Shown here: piece by piece, positions 1-5,335 of the stretch
Layout: each line of letters starts with the position of its first letter
How positions within the stretch are numbered: the stretch's first letter is position 1
Source of the DNA: Bacilli bacterium
GTDB taxonomy: Bacteria > Bacillota_I > Bacilli_A > RF39 > UBA660
DNA: 5,335 nucleotides
Assembly (NCBI GenBank): GCA_017411235.1
Contig: JAFPMR010000240.1
Coordinates: 1-5,335, forward strand
Direction of reading: 5' to 3'
Program-made: the position numbers and the translations under genes
Notes under the pieces: generated by a model
The model's database searches: none
Told to the model about the DNA's origin: nothing
What the model saw: only the letters and a program-made list of their open reading frames with translations

Positions 1-8
1 AGAATTTC

Positions 9-671
9 TTATCTCTTTTTTATTGTTTTAATAAAATAATCAAAAATATGGTTAAATTGTGGCAATACTTCAGGATGAAATTGTACTCCAATCATTAAAC
101 GATCATCATCTTTATATTCAATTCCTTCAATAAGTCCATCTTCTGATTTTATACTTACTTTAAATTTACTTCCTACTTCTGTAATTGTACAATGATGAAT
201 ACTATTAACCATTATTTCTTCTTTACCAATGATTTTATACAACTTGCTACCTTTATCTACAAAATCTTTATGAACAGTCTGATCACTATTAGCTCTTAGT
301 ATTTGTACTGGCCAATGACCATCAACCTTCTCAATAATTCTTTTGTTCTTTTCTATATTAACAGAATACATTGCCATTGTTTGCATACCTAAACAAATAC
401 CTAAAACTGGTATTTTATGTTTATAACAATAATCCATAATATCTAAACTAAAATTAGTTACTCTTTCTCCACCTGGAAATATAATTCCATCAACATTATC
501 TAATACTTCTTCTATAATCTTATCATCACATACTGGTATTAAATATGGAATTGCTCCGTTCTCAATAATTTTTTTAATATAATTATTACCAAAACGATAT
601 GTATCAGCAAAACAATCGTCAGTTAACATATAATTACTTGTTGCTACAATTCCAATAACTATTTTAGTCAT
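9..671 (-). CDS. Gamma-glutamyl-gamma-aminobutyrate hydrolase family protein (peptidase C26, class I GATase-like)
   Basis: Predicted cytoplasmic hydrolase of 220 residues in the class-I glutamine-amidotransferase fold. Family members cleave gamma-glutamyl amide bonds, such as gamma-glutamyl-GABA in putrescine breakdown (PuuD) or folate polyglutamates. Visible motifs: an oxyanion-type FPGG at residues 65-68, the nucleophile elbow GICLGMQ with Cys93, the family-typical VNSIHH at 155-160, and GVQFHPE with His199 and Glu201 completing the Cys-His-Glu triad. It is somewhat shorter than E. coli PuuD (about 254 residues) but has all catalytic parts. The ATG at 671 is preferred over an in-frame TTG at 683, because GGTGA at 681-677 sits 5 nt before the ATG. 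It is transcribed divergently from the gene at 767. No other putrescine-pathway gene is in view, so the substrate is open. The family call is firm; the exact reaction is inference. Confidence 0.9.
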   Translation of the reverse strand: MTKIVIGIVATSNYMLTDDCFADTYRFGNNYIKKIIENGAIPYLIPVCDDKIIEEVLDNVDGIIFPGGERVTNFSLDIMDYCYKHKIPVLGICLGMQTMAMYSVNIEKNKRIIEKVDGHWPVQILRANSDQTVHKDFVDKGSKLYKIIGKEEIMVNSIHHCTITEVGSKFKVSIKSEDGLIEGIEYKDDDRLMIGVQFHPEVLPQFNHIFDYFIKTIKKR

Positions 672-676
672 ATGCG

Positions 677-681
677 TCACC
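677..681 (-). promoter_or_regulatory. Ribosome binding site of the C26 hydrolase gene
   Basis: On the minus strand GGTGA lies 5 nt before the ATG at 671. It pairs with the anti-Shine-Dalgarno end of 16S rRNA in the right register. The upstream TTG at 683 would overlap this site, so the site decides the start. Confidence 0.55.
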
Positions 682-687
682 AAAAAT

Positions 688-712
688 AATATAACATATT
701 TATAAAATTATA
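688..712 (-). promoter_or_regulatory. Probable promoter of the C26 hydrolase gene
   Basis: Reading the minus strand, a perfect TATAAT -10 hexamer lies at 712-707, which would give a leader of about 28 nt to the ATG at 671. A second candidate, TGTTATATT (extended -10), lies at 696-688, but would start transcription almost at the ribosome binding site. No good -35 TTGACA match is seen for the first. The region is very AT-rich, so chance matches are likely. Confidence 0.35.
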
Positions 713-732
713 TAGATTATTTTTTAATAATA

Positions 733-741
733 TGCTATCAT
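733..741 (+). promoter_or_regulatory. Probable extended -10 promoter for the gene at 767
   Basis: TGCTATCAT contains the TGn extension (733-734) followed by TATCAT (736-741), one mismatch from the sigma-A consensus. Transcription would start near 748, giving a leader of about 19 nt. The -35 position (about 713-718) reads TAGATT, a poor match, so any activity would rest on the extended -10. Confidence 0.4.
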
Positions 742-753
742 TTATAGTAGAAA

Positions 754-759
754 AGAGGT
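754..759 (+). promoter_or_regulatory. Ribosome binding site before a GTG start
   Basis: AGAGGT ends 7 nt before the GTG at 767. This good match and spacing support the non-ATG start; the next in-frame ATG is far inside the protein, beyond the membrane segment. Confidence 0.65.
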
Positions 760-766
760 AAATAAA

Positions 767-1558
767 GTGAAGAATATTGACTTTAAAAAACTATTAGTTT
801 TAATCGTAATCGTTGCAGTTGCTATCATTGCTATTATCGGTACTGCAAAACTATTTAAGAACATAGGAGGACCTAGTAAGAAAGTTAAAGAGCAAATAGA
901 AACAAGAATTACTGAATACTTTGCTAAATCTAGTCTTGGACACTCAACAATCTTCTCTGGTGTTGATTTACTATATGACAAAGACAAAGTTGAAGTAAAA
1001 GATATTAACTATGGATCAATGATTGAAGTTGCACTTCTATATGCTAATGATAACAAAATTGATTTATCAGTAGATAATGATGATGCTGAAGCATTAAAGA
1101 AACTAATCAAAGTTGAGCCAACAGCTTACGATGCTAAAAAGATTAGAGAAATCATTAAAGACTTATATGATATAGATTTCCCTGAAGAATCTATAATGGC
1201 AAATGTTGATTACGTATATAATTACTATTACATTAATAAAGACGAAACATTATTAAAAGCAGAATCTGGAGTACATAATTTAAAGAATGATGAAAGTTCA
1301 TTAGATTTCTATGCTTACGATACTAAAAAAGGAAAAGACAAAGATACATATGTTACAACTGTAGCAGTTGCATACGTATACACAAGCGCTTATGGTTCTA
1401 CTTATTCTAAAGATAAAAATGGAACTACAATTATTGAAAAAGATTTAAAAGAAAAGAAATTCCCTAAAGACAAAGTCGATGAATTTACTAAATACGAATT
1501 CGTAACTAAAAAAGTTGGCGACAATTACGTACTAGTAAGTATTGCAAAACTTAAGTAA
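767..1558 (+). CDS. Hypothetical protein with a single N-terminal membrane anchor
   Basis: I do not recognise a family for this 263-residue protein. Residues 1-8 carry lysines (FKK), followed by one strongly hydrophobic segment at about 9-29 rich in Ile, Val and Ala. The remaining ~230 residues are hydrophilic and rich in Lys, Asp and Tyr, with a YNYYY cluster at 151-155 and a second Tyr/Val-rich stretch at about 195-213 that looks like beta structure. There is no lipobox cysteine (in fact no cysteine at all) and no clear cleavage site, so an N-in/C-out membrane-tethered protein with an extracytoplasmic domain is the likely topology. The GTG start is supported by AGAGGT 7 nt upstream. The gene stands alone on the plus strand, divergent from the C26 hydrolase and convergent with the TraB-like gene, and its stop codon lies inside its own terminator stem. 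It is very likely a real gene: good RBS, terminator and an intact frame. Confidence 0.85.
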   Translation: MKNIDFKKLLVLIVIVAVAIIAIIGTAKLFKNIGGPSKKVKEQIETRITEYFAKSSLGHSTIFSGVDLLYDKDKVEVKDINYGSMIEVALLYANDNKIDLSVDNDDAEALKKLIKVEPTAYDAKKIREIIKDLYDIDFPEESIMANVDYVYNYYYINKDETLLKAESGVHNLKNDESSLDFYAYDTKKGKDKDTYVTTVAVAYVYTSAYGSTYSKDKNGTTIIEKDLKEKKFPKDKVDEFTKYEFVTKKVGDNYVLVSIAKLK

Positions 1559-1580
1559 GATTATTAATCTTACTTTTTTT
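1553..1580 (+). terminator. Intrinsic terminator of the gene at 767
   Basis: AAGTAAGATT (1553-1562) pairs perfectly with AATCTTACTT (1566-1575) around a 3-nt loop, or as 9 bp with a 5-nt loop. It is followed by a T-run reaching 1580. The TAA stop of the plus-strand gene (1556-1558) lies within the left arm. The stem is AT-rich, as expected in this genome. Confidence 0.8.
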
Positions 1581-1588
1581 ATGCCATT

Positions 1589-1615
1589 AAAAAAAGCTAA
1601 CATCTGTTAGCTTTT
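1589..1615 (-). terminator. Intrinsic terminator of the TraB-like gene
   Basis: GCTAAC (1596-1601) pairs with GTTAGC (1606-1611) across a 4-nt loop, and flanking A and T runs extend the stem to about 10 bp. On the minus strand the hairpin begins right at the TAA stop of the TraB-like gene and is followed by seven T residues (complement of 1589-1595). On the plus strand it is followed by TTTTATTT, so it may work in both directions. Confidence 0.8.
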
Positions 1616-2627
1616 ATTTGTATTCAACAAGTTCTACTTTATATCCTTCTTTTTCTAGTAATTTAGCAACTCCTCTATCACCAACAATATGAGCAACTCC
1701 AACTACTACAAATGTATTTTTTCCTTCCTTATAGAAACCATCAACAGCTTTAGCCATGTTTTCATTTCTTTCATAGATAAATCCTTCATTAAATCTCTTA
1801 GCTTCTTCTAAAAGATCTTTATCTAAAAATTTAGCACTGTCATCAATTTCATCTGAATTAGAAGACTCTATACCTTCAGTATCACCTTTTAACCAAGACT
1901 CATAAAGATTTTTTAATCCATTAACACTTTCTTCTTCACCTACTATACTTGATAGAATTAAGTATTCATAAAAACGATCAGAAAAACCAGACAAGAAACC
2001 ATATTGAAAACTAGATGATTCAATATCTATAATATTTTTATTTTCTTCATGTGCTTTATTTAAAAAGTACAAATCAATTCCTTTATCTTGTTGTAATCCG
2101 CTTTTAACAGCTTGAATTTGTTCCATTAGAGTAAAGAACAATACTGGTTTATACATTTCGTATACTGAATTATAAGCATTATTATTCTTTATATATTGCA
2201 TAATTGTGTCATAAGATTCTTTACTTAAATGATCAGAAATCTGTGTTCCATCTGTATAAATTAATAATTTTGCATCTTCCATTTGTTGTTGAGTATTCTT
2301 AGCATATTCAACTATATCAAATTCTACTGCTAAATTATCACTCTTATTATAAGCATTCAAGATTTCATCTCTCATTGGGTAAGCTCTATCATCTGCTAAG
2401 TGAATACTTCCAAATAAATAAATTTCAGTATCAGATCCATCTTTTGTTACTTTATATAACAAAGGTGTAGCTTTTTCCTTATCCTCAACTTTCTCTTCTT
2501 TCTTAGTATCTTCCTTCTTAGAATCTTTCTTAGAATCTTTGTTTAAGAAGAAGAAAACACCAACGCCAACTAAGGCAACTACGATTAAACCAATCAAAAC
2601 CCATAACAATGTTTTCTTTTTTTCCAT
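1614..2627 (-). CDS. TraB/GumN family protein, membrane-anchored
   Basis: A 337-residue protein with a lysine-rich start (MEKKK), one membrane segment at about 7-28, a charged Lys/Asp/Glu linker at about 30-53, then a TraB/GumN domain to the C-terminus. Family landmarks: GSIH at 73-76, the acidic VEFD at 101-104, GIDLYFL at 183-189, IESSSFQ at 202-208, RNENM at 287-291, and GVAH at 310-313 followed by GDRG and GYKVELV. The paired GxxH motifs and conserved acids are the proposed metal-binding and catalytic residues in TraB/Tiki proteins; bacterial members are poorly characterised, and hydrolase or protease activity is inference. Anchor and charge pattern suggest the domain faces outside. The ATG at 2627 is chosen because AGGAGA lies 7 nt upstream; a TTG at 2675 in the same frame would begin inside the polC terminator. 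It sits 48 nt downstream of polC with its own probable promoter and terminator. Confidence 0.88.
   Translation of the reverse strand: MEKKKTLLWVLIGLIVVALVGVGVFFFLNKDSKKDSKKEDTKKEEKVEDKEKATPLLYKVTKDGSDTEIYLFGSIHLADDRAYPMRDEILNAYNKSDNLAVEFDIVEYAKNTQQQMEDAKLLIYTDGTQISDHLSKESYDTIMQYIKNNNAYNSVYEMYKPVLFFTLMEQIQAVKSGLQQDKGIDLYFLNKAHEENKNIIDIESSSFQYGFLSGFSDRFYEYLILSSIVGEEESVNGLKNLYESWLKGDTEGIESSNSDEIDDSAKFLDKDLLEEAKRFNEGFIYERNENMAKAVDGFYKEGKNTFVVVGVAHIVGDRGVAKLLEKEGYKVELVEYK
2515..2538 (-). repeat. Two perfect tandem 12-bp units in the linker of the TraB-like gene
   Basis: TTCTTAGAATCT occurs at 2515-2526 and again at 2527-2538. On the coding strand this encodes the repeated KDSK segment of the charged linker just after the membrane anchor. 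The unit is a multiple of three, so copy-number change would alter linker length without a frameshift. Confidence 0.75.
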
Positions 2628-2634
2628 ATCACAC

Positions 2635-2640
2635 TCTCCT
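2635..2640 (-). promoter_or_regulatory. Ribosome binding site of the TraB-like gene
   Basis: AGGAGA on the minus strand (2640-2635) is a strong Shine-Dalgarno sequence 7 nt before the ATG at 2627. It fixes the start there and removes 16 upstream in-frame codons from the protein. Confidence 0.85.
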
Positions 2641-2646
2641 ATTCTA

Positions 2647-2675
2647 ATTATAAACAATAGAAAAAAAGTAATCAA
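2647..2675 (-). promoter_or_regulatory. Probable sigma-A promoter of the TraB-like gene, inside the polC terminator
   Basis: On the minus strand TTGATT (2675-2670) and a perfect TATAAT (2652-2647) are separated by exactly 17 nt, a good housekeeping promoter. Transcription would begin near 2640, giving a very short leader of about 13 nt that starts with the ribosome binding site. The -35 box lies in the 3' arm of the polC terminator hairpin. Confidence 0.55.
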
Positions 2676-2701
2676 TTAGAATAAACTTAATTGATTACTT
2701 T
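2661..2701 (-). terminator. Intrinsic terminator of polC, overlapping its last codons
   Basis: AAAGTAATCAATTA (2665-2678) and its exact reverse complement (2688-2701) form a 14-bp perfect stem with a 9-nt loop. Read on the minus strand the hairpin is followed by a run of T (complement of 2661-2667). The polC stop codon (2678-2676) is in the 3' arm, and the last seven sense codons plus part of an eighth occupy the 5' arm and loop. The stem has few GC pairs, but its perfection and the T-run make it convincing. Confidence 0.82.
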
Positions 2702-5335
2702 CACTCATATTATCTAAACAACCTAAAGCTTTTAATTTTTCCATGGCGCTAGTATTTACCTTACCTCGCGTGCTTAAATCCTCTTGCGAAATAAATGGTC
2801 CTTCTTTACGCGCTTTTACAATTGCTTCAGCAACGTTATCACCCAAACCATCTAATGCTCTAAATGGAATAATTAAACCTTTTTGATCGTCTGTGATAAC
2901 AAATTTCTTGCCATCACTCTTCTCTACATCAATGTTTTTGAAATAGAATCCTCTTTCACACATCTCTAAACAAATGCATAAAGTTTCACGTGTATCTAAA
3001 TCTTTATTAGATGCCATATTACCTTTTTCATCTATTTCATCTATCTTAGCTCTGATAGCATCAGCACCTTTAATCATTGATTCAATATCGAATTGATCAC
3101 GACGAATTGATAAGTAAGCACAATAATACCAAATTGGATGATGTACTTTGAACCAAGCAATTCTAAACGCTGATGTAACATATGCTGTAGCATGCGCTTT
3201 AGGGAACATGTATTTAATCTTACGACAAGATTCAATATACCATTCTGGTATTCCTGCTTCTCTCATAGTAGCAGCATGTTCTGCCCAAGTAGCAGGATCT
3301 TTACTTGCTTTACCTTTACGTACGAATTCCATTATCTTAAATGCTTTAGCAGGTTTCATTCCCCATGCTATTAAGTTAACCATGATATCATCACGACAAC
3401 CAATAACGTTTTTAAATGGAACTTCTATTTTACCTTCAGCATTTGGTGTACATAAATCTCGTGCATTACCTAACCATACATCAGTACCATGTGATAAACC
3501 AGATATCTTAATTAATTCGGCAAATGTTGTTGGTTTAGTTTCTTCAAGCATTCCAAGTAGGAAGTTAGTACCAAACTCAGGAACACCTAAAGTACCAGTT
3601 GGACAATACTTACGTCCGTCTTTATCAACTGTACCACGTAACTTATATCTATCTACTCCAAGTATTTCAGGACCAGTAAATATCTTCATGGTATCTAAAT
3701 CACCTAAATCAATCTTTGTAACATCTAAACCAGATAAATCTTGTAACATACGAAGTACTGTTGGATCATCGTGTCCTAGTATATCTAGTTTTAATAAGTC
3801 GGCATCAATAGCATGGTAATCAAAGTGTGTTGTTCTCCAGGCACTAGTTGGATCATCAGCTGGATATTGGAATGGTGTGAAATCCCAAACATCTTTATAT
3901 CCTGGAACTACAACAATACCACCCGGGTGTTGTCCAGTTGTTCTTTTTACACCTGTACATCCAACTGCAATACGTTCAACTTCTGGAATTCTTACAAATG
4001 ATTTAATAACACCTTTTTTCTTTAAATCATCCTTACCATTTATACTTAAGCCATAGCTTTCAGCTTCAATCTTTAATTGATCATATAATCTTTCTTCAAA
4101 GAATCCTTGAACATAACCAAATGCTGTTTTATCAGCAACAGTACCAATTGTACCAGCACGATAAACATTATCTGTACCAAACAATACTTTTGTATATTCA
4201 TGGGCTGATGCTTGGTTATCTCCAGAGAAGTTAAGGTCGATATCTGGAACCTTATCAGCATTAAATCCTAAGAATGTAGCAAATGGCATGTCATTTCCTT
4301 CATGAATCATTAATGTTCCACATTCAGGACAATCTTTATTAGGTAAATCGAATCCAGATGCATATTCTATTGAATATGGTTCACCTTTCTCATTATTAAA
4401 CTCTGAATGATGACACTTAGGACAATAATAATGTGCAGGTAAACCATTACATTCAGTAATACCCATCATAGATGCAACAAATGATGAACCAACTGAACCA
4501 CGGGATCCAACAAGGTATCCATCATCATTAGAGTGTTTAACTAACTTTTGCGCTATCAAATAAATAACGTCGAATCCACCACCGATGATACCACCTAAGG
4601 CAGCTTTAGCATCTTCTCTAACTTTATCATCTTCTAATTCTGTTTCTGATTCTCTCTTTAACTTATCAGCCATTAAATCAACAACAGCATCATAACCACT
4701 AACAATTATTTCGTGTAAGAATGATGGTAGTTTTTCATCTAACTCTTCATCACTTAAATCAGGATTATCAAGCTTTAGTTTTTCCTCAACTAAGCCCATG
4801 ATCTTATCACCATAGAATTCTTGAGCAATTCTCTCTTCAATATTCCTTGGTAATGGATCTCCATACATACTATGAGCTTTTTCAAATACCATATTAATAG
4901 TTGTTTCTTGAGACTTCTCAATAATTGGTGAATATGGTTTATCAGGATAATCTACTACTTCAATCTCTTCTAACATATCAATAATCTTATTAGTATTAGT
5001 AACAACTATTTCTTTTACTAATTCTTTATCATTAAGGAATTCAAATTCATTCATCATTTCTTTAGTAGTTCTAAAGAATTGATTAGGTATATGTCCTTGA
5101 ACTACATTTTCACTATCATTATAGTTACCAACCAGTTCATATACTCCTTCTTTTTCCTTAATAATTCCTGCTACTAATAACTTTCTCAAAGTTGTAGCAA
5201 TCATATTATTCTTTTCTTGTTCCCCATCTTTACCTTTAAATATATCTTCCTTTTCATCTTTTTTATTTGGAACATATATATTTGCAATATTCATTGCCGT
5301 AATAGGAATTTTATCAATTTTTGTCAAAACATAAA
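2676..5335 (-). CDS. polC: DNA polymerase III alpha subunit, PolC type (C-terminal part; 5' end outside window)
   Basis: Replicative polymerase of low-GC Gram-positive bacteria. The frame is open to the window edge (codons for Tyr-Val precede a TTG at 5327), so this is not a true start; the N-terminal domain, OB fold, most of the PHP domain and the inserted 3'-5' exonuclease would lie beyond 5335. Counting from the codon at 5327: end of PHP at about 1-20; FRTTKEM at 85-91; YGDPLP at 155-160; GSRGSVGSS at 274-282; a four-cysteine zinc site (Cys302, 305, 333, 336); PDIDLNFSG with catalytic Asp362 and Asp364; TTGQHPGG at 463-470; KLDILGHDD with the third catalytic Asp515; FPKAHATAY at 708-716; a helix-hairpin-helix-like LDGLGDNVAEAI at 825-836; and a terminal QLSLF beta-clamp motif at 879-883. 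It appears active for polymerisation. Inserts relative to remembered Bacillus PolC lie at about 20-80, 171-243, 411-450 and 560-575. Full-length relatives are about 1,400-1,450 residues. Confidence 0.97.
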   Translation of the reverse strand, partial: YVLTKIDKIPITAMNIANIYVPNKKDEKEDIFKGKDGEQEKNNMIATTLRKLLVAGIIKEKEGVYELVGNYNDSENVVQGHIPNQFFRTTKEMMNEFEFLNDKELVKEIVVTNTNKIIDMLEEIEVVDYPDKPYSPIIEKSQETTINMVFEKAHSMYGDPLPRNIEERIAQEFYGDKIMGLVEEKLKLDNPDLSDEELDEKLPSFLHEIIVSGYDAVVDLMADKLKRESETELEDDKVREDAKAALGGIIGGGFDVIYLIAQKLVKHSNDDGYLVGSRGSVGSSFVASMMGITECNGLPAHYYCPKCHHSEFNNEKGEPYSIEYASGFDLPNKDCPECGTLMIHEGNDMPFATFLGFNADKVPDIDLNFSGDNQASAHEYTKVLFGTDNVYRAGTIGTVADKTAFGYVQGFFEERLYDQLKIEAESYGLSINGKDDLKKKGVIKSFVRIPEVERIAVGCTGVKRTTGQHPGGIVVVPGYKDVWDFTPFQYPADDPTSAWRTTHFDYHAIDADLLKLDILGHDDPTVLRMLQDLSGLDVTKIDLGDLDTMKIFTGPEILGVDRYKLRGTVDKDGRKYCPTGTLGVPEFGTNFLLGMLEETKPTTFAELIKISGLSHGTDVWLGNARDLCTPNAEGKIEVPFKNVIGCRDDIMVNLIAWGMKPAKAFKIMEFVRKGKASKDPATWAEHAATMREAGIPEWYIESCRKIKYMFPKAHATAYVTSAFRIAWFKVHHPIWYYCAYLSIRRDQFDIESMIKGADAIRAKIDEIDEKGNMASNKDLDTRETLCICLEMCERGFYFKNIDVEKSDGKKFVITDDQKGLIIPFRALDGLGDNVAEAIVKARKEGPFISQEDLSTRGKVNTSAMEKLKALGCLDNMSESNQLSLF
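4530..4718 (-). repeat. Diverged internal protein repeat in the PolC insertion
   Basis: Two segments of the PolC product look alike. Residues 204-227 (nt 4718-4647) follow LxxIIxxGYDxVxxLxAxKLxxxS, and residues 244-266 (4598-4530) carry LGGIIGGGFDVIYLIAQKL, which is the standard PolC segment. A weaker third resemblance begins at ERIAQE (165-170) and ends at EEKLKL (181-186). The similarity is at protein level only and could be chance in helical sequence. Confidence 0.4.

Noticed and set aside
672..682. TTG at 683 as the start of the C26 hydrolase
   Set aside because: It would overlap the GGTGA site that is well placed for the ATG at 671, and adds only four residues.
742..987. An 81-codon minus-strand frame with hydrophobic residues
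   Set aside because: It is antisense to the membrane segment of the plus-strand gene at 767; the hydrophobicity is a by-product of the complement of Ile/Val codons.
2515..2538. Short tandem repeat as a CRISPR or mobile-element sign
   Set aside because: Only two 12-bp in-frame units without spacers, encoding a charged linker; this is ordinary low-complexity coding sequence.
2628..2675. Longer start (TTG at 2675) for the TraB-like protein
   Set aside because: It would start inside the polC terminator stem, adds a non-family segment, and ignores the strong AGGAGA site in front of the ATG at 2627.
3148..3819. A 223-codon open frame on the plus strand opposite polC
   Set aside because: It lies wholly antisense to highly conserved PolC catalytic sequence, its translation shows no domain, and no ribosome binding site is evident. 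It is a shadow of the polC reading frame.
4073..4261. A 62-codon minus-strand frame inside polC in another frame
   Set aside because: It overlaps the PDIDLNFSG active-site region of polC and shows no independent start signal.
5325..5327. TTG as the true start of the polymerase gene
   Set aside because: The frame stays open to the window edge, no ribosome binding site is visible, and PolC family members have several hundred more residues upstream, so this is a window truncation.

Overview
The window is AT-rich DNA from a low-GC Gram-positive-type bacterium. It carries the C-terminal part of a PolC-type replicative DNA polymerase, which is characteristic of Firmicutes and Tenericutes. Tryptophan in polC can be read as TGG, no in-frame UGA is needed, and all four genes stop with TAA, so the standard bacterial code (11) fits and a Mycoplasma-like code is unlikely. 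Wording of the polymerase (for example SAWRTTHFDYHAID, KGKASKDP, TSAFRIAWFKV) resembles, from memory, uncultured gut Bacilli of the RF39/Mollicutes-like group. That placement is an inference.

Layout from left to right: (1) 9-671, minus strand, a class-I glutamine-amidotransferase-like hydrolase of the peptidase C26 / gamma-glutamyl-GABA hydrolase family. (2) 672-766, a short AT-rich divergent promoter region. (3) 767-1558, plus strand, a lysine/aspartate-rich protein of unknown function with one N-terminal membrane anchor and a GTG start. (4) 1553-1615, two back-to-back intrinsic terminators separating convergent genes. (5) 1614-2627, minus strand, a membrane-anchored TraB/GumN-family protein. 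(6) 2628-2701, a compact junction in which the polC terminator hairpin also carries the last polC codons and the -35 box of a probable traB-family promoter. (7) 2676-5335, minus strand, the C-terminal ~885 residues of PolC, cut by the right window edge.

Nothing points to one shared pathway. PolC is the replicative polymerase; the TraB-like protein and the unknown protein are both probably tethered to the membrane with their bulk outside; the C26 hydrolase is probably cytoplasmic. Transcription units look separate, because each gene has its own probable promoter or terminator. I see no mobile element, CRISPR array, rRNA or tRNA. The most unusual points are lineage-type insertions in PolC (one apparently an internal duplication), the apparent loss of a PHP-domain histidine, and the overlapping terminator/promoter/coding design at the 3' end of polC. 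No new multi-gene system can be supported.
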